64,000 bases of DNA from Sclerotinia nivalis. Its lineage: Eukaryota > Ascomycota > Leotiomycetes > Helotiales > Sclerotiniaceae. Position numbers and translations under genes: made by a program. Numbering within the stretch: the first letter of the stretch is position 1; each line of letters opens with the position of its first letter. This document shows, piece after piece, positions 23,128 through 36,096 of the stretch. The notes below the pieces were generated by a model. That model was not told the DNA's origin. It saw only the letters and a program-made list of their open reading frames with translations, and did not search any database. Location: NCBI GenBank assembly GCA_029531795.1, contig JAPEIS010000001.1:7688001-7752000 (forward strand). The letters are read 5' to 3'.

Positions 23128-26100
23128 ATGTGGAGGTTGAGGTGTTTGGGTGCTATACCTTGGAGACTGTCCCTTGGTAGGGCGATGTTGGAGTGTTGAT
23201 AGGGTGGTGTTCGACTTTGAGGGTGAAGGATATGGGGTCAACGGGGGGACTAGAATTGCTAGAACGGGGAATAGTAGATGCGGTGCTCATGGGAAGAGAT
23301 GAGAGCAGGTCTCAAAAGATCGAGAGTTGATTTCTTGTCTTTACTTTTCCTTTGTTTAGTCGTTTTTGTGTTGTCTTTTGCTTTTTGGTTGGGCTGTATG
23401 GGATGGATGGATGGATGGATGGATAGATAGGTTATGGTGTGGTTTTGGACACGCTTGGCTTGTTATTTATGGTTATGTTATGGTGTATTGTAACGTGGAA
23501 ATCAATCAATTGGTTCGGTCTCTTATTCTATCTTTTCGTGTGGGTGATGGTGGTTGTGATGGTGATGGTGATAATTTGTGGAGAAGCATTGATATGGAAT
23601 TATCGTGTTGAATGAGCTGATGAAATGTAGAAATTGTACAAATTGTACAAATTGCATCCCACCGTGGCATTTCTCAGCTATATTTGTTTCTTACTTATGA
23701 GAAGTGTATAGCTTGTAGTGGAGCGGACTCACTGCAACTGCAACTGCAAAGTTAGATCAATATTTGAAATGCAATCAGAAAACACTTGAGATGTTGGAAA
23801 AATTTGAGATGCTAACTCCCAGATGCGTCACACGTCTCAAAGAATTTCAATACATAACCGCCAAGGTCCAGAATTCTCAATATTTATTAATATTCAAAGA
23901 TTCATCAATATTCATGCAAAAGAATGTCTTTTATAATCATCATTATTTCTCTCAACTATGCCTCAGCAAAATACTTTTTCAAACTTCATACATCATTCGT
24001 CGCTCTATACTCCGTCGCTTCCTCTCAATCACAAACTCCCCATATATTGTAAATGTAAATGATCCTCAATCACAATCACCATAATCATTTCCCCCCCTTC
24101 CCCCAAAGAATAACTACTTTATAAACAATAATTCCCCAATATCTTTCATTTTCTCGCTGATTTCCTCAAAAAATTTATTCACCGTTCATGTTCCTCGCTA
24201 CGGACCTTGATGTTACGTGGATTAAACACTTAAAGATTGTGGTGTTTATGTGGATAATTCTATGTCGGTATGGTATAAATGGTATAGAAAGATTTTTGTG
24301 ACTTTTGTATCGTTTAGCCTAGAGTTAGAATGCTTTTTTGTCTGGAAGTGTTGGAAGGGAGTTGAACGAGAGATAGTATCATGTGTCGCATTGTAAGTCT
24401 TACATATAACGCAGACGAATGGTACAGTTCATACTATCGAAGAATAACTCTGGCTAGTTAGTTATGTCAACCTATCGTCGAAAATATCAATGATAAAGGC
24501 GTCGAGAGACTTGAAAACTTTATGCTTGTTACGGAGTCGTTCGTTTCCCAGGGCTTCTAGTATCCCGATTCAACTGTCAAAGTGTTTCTTGTCCTGGGTT
24601 CGTTGGTTTGTTTAATACGAAGCATAATTCTCAAACCAATCTGAACATCGAAGATGTTCGGGAACTACCAAAACGCTCAATTTTTTGATTGCTCTCAAGC
24701 TTTGACGTTGATGTTGAATTTGGTTGATACAATAATATATGAGATAAAATCAAAAATCGAAAATCAAAGCCTCGCATGCTTGATTGCAACCCGGACTATT
24801 GTAATTTTTGGGATCTCAAAAAGCCCCTATATTCTTCAAGATAAACCCCCATTCGTTTAAGTGTTCTTCCCGAAGCTTAAACACGGCAAATTTCACCCTG
24901 CTCTCCAACCTAAAAGTGAGATGTATTCCTATTTCTATTAAATAGCAATTTCCTTCTTATCCCAATTATAAGCTCTTACCTCTCCGCCACGTCGAATTTC
25001 GGAAAGGGTAGAGTGAAATTCATGACATAACCTTTTTGACATCATCCTCATCCACCCTCGCCCTCGTTAGATAAATGTACTTTTTCAGTATATCTTAGTG
25101 GTCTCTAATCTTTTATATCCTTGCAACTTTATCAAATATCCCAGGATCTCGCGTCTTTCTCTGCGGCGGCCCCCATTGTGCAGCAAAAGAATCCACCTAT
25201 TGAAGTTCAGAAAAGGCGGCCAACAACACAAAAATACCAATAACCAGGTATATGAAATTTATTTCCTTAACTCGGCAGCATTCTCCATTCATCTCATGTT
25301 TCTGAAAGTTGATTGCCCATTCGTGTAGCTATTGAGGGCAATCGATTGTTCCATTAACAGTCATGATCCTCTCGGGTTTATTCCAATCGAGAGATAGTGA
25401 CAGGTCTAGTGTAGGCTATTTATGCTGCAAGCATGATGTTAAGTGTACTTATACATTGAACGGAACGTTGTTGCTGTATGAAATAACGTGAGTTAGAAAA
25501 GAACTAGATCACGAAAAGGCTGATCACGTTGGTGGTAAGTTGGGGTTAAGTGATGAAGTACTAGTCGTAGGTTATGTATGTAGTTTACGTCATCCTCGTT
25601 TGGCAACACTAAATAAACTAAAACTACATCTAGTGCTAAACTAGTGCGAGTCCCTTTTGAACAAAATCTCGATTCACCCATAGAAAATCCTTGCTATTAC
25701 TTGATCTTTACTTCATCGATCAAATATCTAGAATATCTCGAAAGCTAATATATCTTCGTGGAAGCTCAGTCTGTCCTCCGTAAGAGTATCACCGTCTCAG
25801 CTAACAATTCCAATACTACAAATTCTACTATTGTTTTCGAAGAATGAATTTGTTGGTATTACTCCGGTGATACTACTCGCATAGTACTATTATAGTATTT
25901 GTATTTATTGATTCTTGATTGCTACACTATGAAATGAGGGGGCTATTTATATTGAAGGGGAAGGGGCTAGAGCTCGCTAGTGGTACGGTTCCCTATGTGA
26001 GGCTAGTCACATGATATACCGACAGCATTGTTCTTCAGATAGTGCATAAGTAGAGTACATGATATTTCTTGTAGCTACAGCGATTGTTAGCTTGATAGAA

Positions 26101-27551
26101 TATTGTGTCTATGGTTTGGCCGAGTAAAATGGAGATTTTTACGCGCAATGTGCACTTTTAAACAAACTATTGAAGTGGGTGAGAGTAGCGGTCGACGCTT
26201 ATTCGTAATATGAGAAACAGTGGGAAACAGAAATAGCACAAATGCAGTGTCATCATAATTTTGAGATCACCGGGGAAGGAAAGAAGATTGAAGAGCTTGC
26301 TGGCGGACGATAACTGCAAAGCCATAAATTTCTCCTCGAACATTCGGCGAAGGACTAGCGATAAAATAAACGAGTTCTGGTCCAAAGATAGTCGATCTAA
26401 ACAATGGCCTTGAGTTGGACAATCCGAAAAAGTATGATGACAAGCTCAAGGATTAATGAGCTCATCAGGTGAAAGATAGGAAAATTATGAGATCAGGTAT
26501 GCTGGTATATGTATGTGTTTCAATTTCGCTTAGTATCTATGTCCCTTGATGCAAGTCGACGCCAGGAAAAAGTAATGAGGAGAACGTAGAAGCTTTCTGT
26601 TCTCATGGTCCTTACGAAATGAATTTTGTGAAAGGGGTAAATAGATTCGGTCATTGAAATAAATCGGAACGATGAGAAGGCTGAAAAGGAGCCATGAATT
26701 GGCAAGTCAAGGGTCCCCATAAGGAAGGGAAGTTCATGAAGGGCTTGGATATTCGTAGATAATCAACTCTGTTTGAACAATGATTCGCATCTAGACATAT
26801 AATCCCACGCATACATTCATTCAACTCCAGTCGAGCATTCACAACTGCTTGAGAAATCCCTACCGATTTTATATTGATAATCACTTGAACAATCAAGGTA
26901 ACGAAGCCCTCCAAACAAGGAACATACATCTTCGATCTATTTTGTCCGATCTTCAGACTTCTCAGCGCGCAATAGAATATATGTATACTCAGTTCACCAT
27001 TTCAAACTTCGTTCAGATGCGAATAGTATCTTTCTCCTCAAATCGCTTTCCCTTCCGAAAAAAAGAAAGACCATCAATAGCCCCGAAATGAAATCCATCC
27101 TAAGGTGATTATTGATTACCTGAGCTCATGGGATTTGATTCGAAATATATGTATGGATCACCTCTGAACTTTGACGAAAAGCCAATTTGTAAATTGACAA
27201 CTCATACTATTTTCCATTGACAAGATGAGGAAATCAGGAGTTGGGACCCGGGAGCAGGCAAATAGAGTATTATCCTACATATGAGAATTCCTAATAAGTG
27301 TCACGGGTTCATAACTCTATCGAGTAGATTTGATACCGATCAAACTACTTCTACCCTTTTAGGGGTTTCTGGTTCAATGGTAGAGTTCTGGACCCATGAC
27401 AATTAGTTTGATCATACCCGAAGATTAGCTAATGAAGCGATGCTCTAAACTAATCAGGGGAAAAGTCGGTGCCTCTCACTATCGTTCATCAAGAATTGAT
27501 CTGTAATTACCATCATCGTTATCCGCACATTATCTGTGCCTCTCCTTCAGG
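23128..27551. other. Gene-poor stretch, 4.4 kb, no gene recognised
   Basis: Short frames on both strands (for example 23764-24084, 26651-26929) show no domain or codon pattern I trust. It contains simple repeats (23401-23429; GTGATG-rich 23540-23573). Composition is ordinary until about 27.55 kb, where the strongly AT-rich LINE begins. I see no clear tRNA. Confidence 0.5.
23401..23429 (+). repeat. GGAT tetranucleotide microsatellite
   Basis: Six GGAT units followed by two AGAT-like units, about 270 bases downstream of the secreted-protein stop codon. Confidence 0.9.
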
Positions 27552-30500
27552 ATGGCCTCCACGGGCACTCCAAAGCTCTCCCAAACCCTTCTAAATAGAG
27601 CCAACATCCTGATAACCAAAGCAAACAATAACCAAACAATCTTTGGCCCAATTACCTCTCTTTTGGATAAGTATTTGAACTTCAAAGAGGTTTTTACTTT
27701 CCCAATAAAATCTCAAAAACTTCTCACCACTCTTTATCTGGATTTCAAGACATCCATTGAAAAGCACTTCGATACCCTTATCAACAAAGTTTACCCTTTC
27801 TAGATCATTACAAACATTACTATTCCTCCTATCATTCACTAAACTACAATTACAATTATCCCTATAATAATCAAAACTTTGTATATCCAAAAAGCTACAA
27901 ATATAATCAAAACTCATTTAGTTGCATTTATAAAAACAACAAAAATTATACCTCTTATAACTCTTACAGATAACTATCTATTTATAAAAATTAAACAATC
28001 TTATCCAATTTATAAAACTAAAGCTTTTGCTATTCTTACAATCTTTAAAAAAGTATTAAATTCCTTTACTCCACTTTTGAAAGAAATCTAGAAAGTTAAT
28101 ACAAAATTCGTTTTCTACATCAACTTATTCTCCAATCTTTTAATATTCGAAAAACAAAAATCTATTATCTTCATTATTATCAAAGATTACAAAATTGAAA
28201 TTCAAAAGAAATAGACAATCTACTATTTGATTTATATCCCTCAGAATATAATAATTCTAAACGATTTCTTCGAAATAATTACCGAATTTATAACCAAGGA
28301 GATCTTATTTGAAACTATCAAGGATTACTCTAATCAAAAACTGATATATACTATTCAAATACAAACAAACATCAACTCAAATCTTTTTTATATTATATAG
28401 ATAATAAACTTCAAAGCTAATACTAAAGATCTATTCAAAAAATACCTAAAGATTCTGGAAACCATTATTACAACCGTTTTATTGATTCAAAAACCAAAAA
28501 CCATTCAATGCTTTCACTGCTTCATATAATACAACTCGAAGATTTACTCTAAACTCCAAACCTACTGCATTTGTAACTCCCCTAAACACTTTGAAGCAAA
28601 TCATACTTCAAAATACAATACAACTTACATTTGCCCTACAAAATGCTTTCACTACTGTAAATCTCATACAGCCGATGACTCCAAATGTCCCCTACAATTT
28701 ATCGCCAACAAAACCAAATCCAAATCGAAACAACAAGCAATCAGGAAAACCTATTACTCGATTAAAATCAAAACCTACACAAACATCAAATATATAACAA
28801 ATATAACCATTGATTCTCAAATAAAGAATACCCCAATCCTCACTATATTTACACTCCAAATTCTTCATAAAACCCATCCAAAAACTCCAACCTATATATT
28901 TAACTCAAACCAAATCGGAATTCCCTCTAGCACTCACCCCAACAATCGATTCACAAATATCGAAAACCCTTTCACAATCCCTTTTAATAAATCATCATAA
29001 ACCATTATCTATTACACAAACAAATATAGATAAAAAAACAACCTTCTATAAAATCACTTTAGCCTTAACAAACTCGGATCAAATCGATATCATATTAATA
29101 CAAAAGCCTTACATTTTCTTCGATATTATACAGAAAATTACCAAAACTCATCTTTTTTACAAAACTTTCACTCCATTAAACATCTAAATAACCCATCTCC
29201 ATATTATAACATACATTAAAAAAGATATCGATCTCCAAACCAACCAACTTAAACCTCTAATCTCTCAAGATTTGATTTTCCTGGTATTATAAACAATGAA
29301 TAATTCTTCTTTTCTAATTATCAATATATATAATACTCTATTATAATACTTTCACAAAAACCAAACAATTAAATCCCTCCTTATTTTACAAAATCTCACA
29401 CAACACTCAACACTCCTACTCGGAAACTTCAATTTATATCATTCCAACTGGAACCCCTTTTATACAATTCAATCTCTACTCGCCGAACTATTTATAAAAT
29501 AGACCAATACACAAAACTTACAACTCATTTCACCAATTGACATTCCTATACATAACAAAAACAATATACTTGATTTAATTTTCCTTTCGGATTCTCACTT
29601 AATTACCACCAATCTAACCAATCATCTGGATTGCACTTCGAATTACAAAACTTTGAAAACCTTATTATACTAGAATTGTTGCAATCTAAATCCAATACAG
29701 AAATTCAAACTAAATACTTTAAATACTGATTTATTCACGAATCTTTTGTCCAATAATCTAATCGAATTTGATACACCTCTGGATACCCCTTCGAATCTTA
29801 ATCTATTTGTACTGACCCTTACATTTACTCTTCAGAACGCCTTTATAGATTCAGCAAAAAAATCTTTACAAAGCCTTCTCAATCAATCTTAATAGAACGA
29901 AGCTTACAAATAAATAGCTATAGGATATCGAATTGATAACACAATTGAATCGAAACGACTTTTTCAAAAGATTGTCTGTAAAGCAAAATAATTCTTTTTC
30001 AATTCAAAGATAAACGATATAAAAGATATAAATAATATCTACAGGATAACAAAATGATATCAAACTACAAGAATATACTGCATATCTCCTTTAATGGATT
30101 TAATGGATTATTCTATAATTAATAATATTGAAGAAAAGCGAATAATATTTGTTAATCATTTACTAACGAATACTACAGAAATCGATGATATCGCTTTCAT
30201 TACCCCAACAAACCTTATTTGAACTATTCCTTTTCCAGATATCACTATACAGGACCTAAGGAAAGCAATACTATAGACTAGAAATACAACTTCAAACACC
30301 GATAAAATCTCTACCAAGATCCTACAGATCGTATAACCACTGATCAAAGAATTTGTTCTACAATTATTCAGAAAATGTTTCGAAATTGGACACTACCCAG
30401 AATGCTTTTATATAGCCACTATAGCAATCATCCCGAAACTTAATAAAACAGATAATATTAATCCAAGATCATATCGATTTATAATTCTGCTCTCAATACT

Positions 30501-32855
30501 AAGCAAAAGCCTAAAAAGGCTCATCGCCAAAAAGATATCTTGATTAACTATATCCTACAAAGTTCTCGCGAATCAGCAATTCAAAACGTTACCACTTCGA
30601 TCCTTAATCGATCTTACAACATATATAATTTATAATATCGAATCAATTTTGAGATCAGAATTAAAAGCTATTTTACTTACTATAAATATAAAAGGTATTT
30701 TTGATGCAATACTATTTGACCAGCTTGTTAACCGATTCAAAAAACAGAGCTGACCAGATAATCTAATAAAATGAATACAATTCTTTACCATCAATCGTTT
30801 CATCAAAATCCGTTTGAATAGAGAAACAGGCCCAAAAACAGTTCTGGAATGCAATCTCTCACAAAGATCATTTATCTTTCCGATTCTATTTATACTCTAT
30901 ATAACTCCTATCTTTTGGATAGGGAACCCTATATACAGATTCGGATACACAGACGATATCGCTTTGCTATATCACGGAGGCAGCAGACAGGATAACAGAA
31001 ATCACTTTTATTGATAAGACGTAGCTCGAAGAGCTACGTTTCTATAGAAGGAACGGTTCCTTAAACACATTTATGTGTAGCGCTAGCCCCGACCGGGGCT
31101 AGCCTACACTTATCCGAGGTCCGACTCCTACGGGTCGGAACCCGAGCGGTCTCCGTATACCATATACGGGGACCCCGTGACATGCTAGCTTTTTCGTATA
31201 ACTTATAAAAGAATTGTATACTTTTACAATCGAATATACAAGAAGCTCTGAAATAGAGCAAATTCGAAGGGATCATTTTCGATCTCAAGAAATCAAAGTT
31301 TATTTATTTCTACAAAGGGTTCTGTATATATACAAATAATCTAGATATACAAACAGAAGACTTCAAAATCAAAATAAAATTAGGATTATTTAAATAATTA
31401 GAGGTTTATTTTGATAGGAATTTCAATTTTAAAGTATATATATAGATTCTTTCTACAAAAACCCTCAGAACTACAAATATATTACGATTGTTTAACAATA
31501 CAATATAAGGGATCCCCTTATATCTCATTCGATACATTGCAATAGCTTGCGCTCTGAAAAAATGCTATTTTACATCGGAAATATAATAGTCAGACTGGAT
31601 CAGACCAAAAATCTCATTTCAGATCTAAAAATCTCGAATCTAATAGATTGTCATTTGAATCTTATAAACAAAATAATACTCGTTTATACTCGAATTGTCT
31701 TCCCAATATATAGAACTATCAATCTGGCAATCCTATACAAAGAATTCAAATTCAAACCAATAAAGATTGAATTGAATTTAGCATCATAGATTTATACTAT
31801 ACACATTACAAGACTGGATCTGTATTATCTTCTACTTACTAAAACCAACTATATAAAATCGCTGAATAATCGAATCCCCATTTTCAGATTCGCTAGATTT
31901 ATCATTACTCTACCCCTATTCGAATAAATGAACTTATTAGTTTTACCTTCATAAAAGTACATTAAAATCCAATTGGAAACCAAAATATACATCTTTGAAT
32001 CCTTAAACAAATCAAAATCTTAAATAGCAAATGATTTTAAAGCCTTCTATAGTACAATTCCAGAAAATGATTTATAGGTCTTCTCCGATAGCTCAAAAAG
32101 CAAAGTTAAAAATAGGGCCACTGGAAGCAGTTTTATTATAATACAATTTGGAAAACAAATTATACATCATTCATTCTTATTAGACCTGAACATAAAAATC
32201 TTCGATATAAAGGTAATTGTAATATTAGAAAAAACTAAAACTGTTATAACTATACTTTCCGTAATATTGGTTATTGATCTCTAAATTTTCCTGGATAACT
32301 ATAAAGTGATATTATAATTAGAATTCCATTTCAATAGATCCTTTTAATCAATCTTCAAAGAATTCGTAGTTATTATATAGGTATAAATCTTCAAACCCCA
32401 ATTAACACATCTTCCTTCTAAAACAATCCGAATCCAATAGATCCTAGACCATTTCAATATACCTGAGAATAAAATTGCCGATAAAACAATAAAAGAAAAA
32501 GCTACCCTTCTATCCCTTTTTCATTTAATCTATATTCTAGCTTTTCTGAAACGATTAACAAAATCAAACGTTAAACTAACAAAGAAATAATTATGGAATA
32601 CCACAGACCCTCAATATTATAAGGACCTCATAATCTCCTATATAAAAAAATCAATATTATTCTCCAAAAAAAAAAACTATATTAAACTATATCTTAACGA
32701 TTAGATTACAATATAAAGATTTCGCAATTTATCACAAACACTTCCATTACTCTAAAGATACATTCTATATACTTATAGGAAAAGGAAAACCCCTTTATAT
32801 TTCTTCTTTTGCAAAACCAAAAAAGCATACAAAACACTTTCAAAAAGCCCCCCTT
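27552..32855 (+). mobile_element. LINE-1: Tad1-like non-LTR retrotransposon, heavily RIP-mutated
   Basis: ORF1 begins with an ATG at 27552 (MASTGTPKLSQTLLNRA) and resembles the ORF1 start of LINE-2. It is open to 27803 only. ORF2 pieces follow in order. The endonuclease N-terminus is near 29020-29120 (pattern IDIILIQKPY). Reverse transcriptase pieces are at 30360-31000, with FGYTDDIALL just before a solo LTR at 30970. RNase H is near 32080-32500 (FSDSSKSK, later KIADKTIKEKA). The Cys-rich C-terminus lies at 32760-32850. Stops and TpA are everywhere. The element continues after two inserted F3 elements at 57517-57529 and 63174-63196. Its 5' limit is not defined by a duplication, and its 3' end is lost. 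Confidence 0.85.
30970..31182 (-). mobile_element. Solo F3 LTR in LINE-1 reverse transcriptase
   Basis: 213 bases, ends tatcacgg and ccgtgaca (TGTCACGG...CCGTGATA on its own strand), flanked by tgcta at 30965-30969 and tgcta at 31183-31187. It is visibly GC-richer than the surrounding decayed LINE and keeps all its hairpins. Confidence 0.95.
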
Positions 32856-33068
32856 TGTCACGGGGTCCCCGTATATGGTATACGGAGACCGCTCGGGTTC
32901 CGACCCTTAGGAATCGGACTTCGGATAAATGTAGGCTAGTCTTGGTCGAGGTTAATATTACATATGAATATATTTAAAGAACCGTTTTTTCTATAGAAAT
33001 ATAATTCTTCGAGTTATATTTTATTAATAAAAATGATTTCTGTTATTCTGTTTGTTGCCTTTGTAATA
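32856..33068 (+). repeat. F3 5' LTR (plus copy)
   Basis: 213 bases beginning TGTCACGGGG. Its right half is RIP-mutated (ends tttgtaata), while the left half still shows the ccgtata/tatacgg hairpin. Confidence 0.92.
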
Positions 33069-33334
33069 TTATATAGCTTCTATCTATTTATATCGATACT
33101 TCTACGATATCATTCCGTCTATACCCGTTTAGCCAATCCGGCTCCCCCGAAGAATTCGCTATTATTGTAGCTAGCGATATTGCGATCTAATATCATTATC
33201 TCATTTCCCTTTATAATTATAATATAAAAGTAGAAGCAAAGGTAATCGATCTACAATCTGTAATTCAAAAGTTTATTTTCGATTTGTAAATCGAGAAAAC
33301 TATATTTATATAATAAAAGAAGGAGAATGATAAA

Positions 33335-34258
33335 TTGATTATCTATTTAACTCAATTTCATTCTATCTTTGTTACTTCATCTGTTTCAATCCTTACCGAT
33401 CTAATCGATTTTTTATTTTTAACATTCGTTATAATCCCAATTGCTGTTTTTGTTTTATCGAAGTCTCAATTGAATAAGAAAATATCTGATTCTGTATCGT
33501 TTGATAGAACGAAAATCGATCTTGATCGATTTATCGATCAAATACAAAATAAAATGTATACCAATTCCGATCATTTTATTTTTCTGTATTTCTATTTGAT
33601 TTATATAATTGAAAGATTAATTGGATCTATTGTTATACAAATTCGATTATATAATATCAAAGAGCAATTTGTTAAACTTGTTAATTATAAGGATCTATTA
33701 TAAATACTGGAAAAAGTTTATAGAAACCAGAACAAACAAATCAAAGCCCGAAAACTCCTGATCAATTTGAAATAAAAGAATTAGTTATTTTATATTTTCT
33801 ATATTGAGTTCCAAAGATTAATATTAGAAACTGGGATGGTTAACGATAATAGTACCTTAATTATCTTGTTAGAACAAATCTTATCGAGTGAACTGAAAAA
33901 TCAGATTGTTATTGTTAAACTATCTATAAATAATGCTGATATATTTATTGCTTTTGTATAAATATTGAAGAATTGCTATTTATATTTGATAGGATCGATT
34001 GATTCTGGTCGCAATTTAATCATTCCGTTGTCCTGTATTACAATTCAAAACTTGAATCCTGTTAATTATATTCCTATTCCATCTCTGAATATTATTATCC
34101 GATCTATTATTTTTGTTACGATTATACCTATTGAAGATCCAATAGATCTTAATTCCCAAAAACATATTAATAGATATAAACAAAGGGAACACTTTCATTA
34201 TAGATTTGTCGATCATTATATAAAGGATTATTTGTTTTCAGATAATCGTTTTATATAA
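33335..34258 (+). pseudogene. F3 gag, decayed
   Basis: Open pieces at 33335-33703 (MIIYLTQFHSIFVTSSVS) and 33965-34258 correspond to the inverted copies at 62688-62482 and 62058-61840. Assigned as gag by its position after the 5' LTR and before the protease/RT region. No capsid or zinc-knuckle motif is clear. Confidence 0.6.
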
Positions 34259-34890
34259 ACTAAAACTAACTTTATCAATCTTATTCTACTATCTTCTATT
34301 CTGTCCTTCGTTTAAATTCAACTATATACTATATCATTATACAATTTGTCCTTTTCCGATTTTCCGAGTTTGGGAAACAGAATCCGTTTAGTATAAATCA
34401 TTGTCAAACGAAAACCCCATATATATTATATCTATTTGCTATTACAATTCGAAACTTATTTTTCGTTAAAGAAATAAACAATCGAATAAATTTGATGATA
34501 TTGTTTGTTATTATCCTATCAATGTTTGATCGATCTTATCCTACTTATGCTATAATGAATAGCAAATACAAAGGATATACTTTTGTAAACCGAAATTGAA
34601 TTAAAACTACCAAATTCCCAATATACAAATTACCTATTTCATTCGAAGTTATTGGATTTGATATAAAAATACTATTTGAAAACTGAATGAATCGTTATAT
34701 CTTAATCAATTTACAAATCAATGATCATTATAAGAAAAAATCGAAAATCTATATTATTGAATTAATCTATTATCCGATTATTTTGAAGTTGGTTTAGTTA
34801 AAGAAGTATGATCCTTATATTGGATTCGTATCCAATACTTTTTGTTTCGATAGTAAGTTCTATCGGAAATTCTATAATATATTTGTATAA

Positions 34891-35349
34891 TGTTACGCCG
34901 CTACAATCCTTTATCACTAAGAAGTGATCAAGGGACTTATAGAAAGGCCGTGATGGTTTCTACTAAAGATCAAACAGGGGCTTGGTGAGAATGAAAGATA
35001 TAACGATTGTATTGTATGGTAACTATAGTGTTTAAACTAATGATTGTTCTTGAGCACGAAGCTCTACAAATAAAGGAATCCATCCTGCTTATATAGACCT
35101 TCGTACTTGGGAGCCCTAGGAGCCTTTGAAGCTCCAATGCTCCGGGAGTGTTGGGAGCCTTCGAAACTCCAATGCTCCAAGAGCGTTGGGAGCCTTCGAA
35201 ATTTCAATGCTCTATGTTCTATCATATGATCTGATACTAATATGGTTTATGTTCGTTTGTTTCTACAATTATCTTAATCTTATACTAATCCGATCAAATC
35301 ATAATATGTATTTACACGATCGGTTACTGTAAGATCTGTGATCGTAATA
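34891..35349 (-). repeat. F2 3' LTR with internal 35-bp tandem repeat (3 units)
   Basis: On the plus strand it starts TGTTACGCCG and ends GATCGTAATA. Within it (about 35105-35215) a 35-base unit with the core gggagccttcgaaactcc is repeated three times. Confidence 0.9.
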
Positions 35350-35534
35350 TTATCCCCCATTTAGACTAAAGCTTGTCTCAAGTTTATAAGGTGGGGTTAT
35401 ATTCTGAAGAAAAGTGCAAAAAACTCTCTTTTCTTATTATGTCTTTCTTCAAAATTAAGAAATTCTTATTTTCTGTTCGAAAATGTTCCGAATAGATTTT
35501 TCTGGTTTAATCTATCAATAATTGTGGAGTTGAA

Positions 35535-36050
35535 ATGTCTCTTTGTTCTTATTATCGCAATGAAAAACTTCGTTATGTGAAAGATGTTAATAATCCTTAA
35601 TGTTTTCGTTGTTCTGAATGTGTTTTAGCTAGAATTCTTTGTGATGCTGAATTTCCTTTGGAAGAAGATTGGAATCGGGAAGTGCTTTGTGTTTCGGATT
35701 GGATTTCTTTGAATAAACAAGAAGAGAAATTAGATTGTGAAGAGGAAGAAGTGTTTGCTAAAATTTTGCGTTTGTATAAACAAAAGAAATTTCTATATGA
35801 TTGTAGAAAATGGATGGCCGATTGTGGTTTTAAATATTTAAATGAATTAGATGTTTTGGAAGAGAAAGAACGATTAATAAAAGAGCAAGTGGAGAAGGAA
35901 AGAGTAGATAGAAATATTTCTGGTTCTAGTAATGCTCTGTTTGATTTTTTGGAGGGTTTCGACCCTTTGTTTTTCTCGAATCGCTTTGATTCTTTTTGGG
36001 TAGATCCGGATATCGCTGATGGAATGCTTGTAGCTTTTCAGGGCAATTGA
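35535..36050 (+). pseudogene. F2 accessory ORF, antisense to pol: Cys-motif plus coiled-coil protein
   Basis: A frame of 171 codons starts at the ATG 35535 (MSLCSYYRNEKLRYVKD) and ends at TGA 36048-36050. One in-frame TAA at codon 22 (35598-35600) may be a RIP change of CAA. A Cys cluster C-x2-C-x2-C-x6-C occupies residues 23-36 (CFRCSECVLARILC). A Trp-containing segment, a long charged helical region (about 50-130, EEKLDCEEEEVF, EEKERLIKEQVEKE) and a Phe/Asp-rich end (FDPLFFSNRFDSFW) follow. Short proteins with this design (RCSECV-like motif, then coiled coil) accompany fungal retrotransposons; I recognise the type but know no function. It is far less broken than the neighbouring pol. Confidence 0.65.
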
Positions 36051-36096
36051 GATTCTTTCTGGGTTCCTAAGTGTTTTCTGAATGTGGGTAATCGAG

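Noticed and set aside
23764..24084. 106-codon frame as a gene
   Set aside because: No domain, AT-rich, no signal peptide or splice context; left as intergenic.
27368..27440. tRNA-like segment (ctggttcaatggtaga resembles an A box)
   Set aside because: No matching acceptor stem, no T at position 33 before a usable anticodon, and no GGTTCGA-type B box at the right distance. It may be chance or a tRNA relic; not called.
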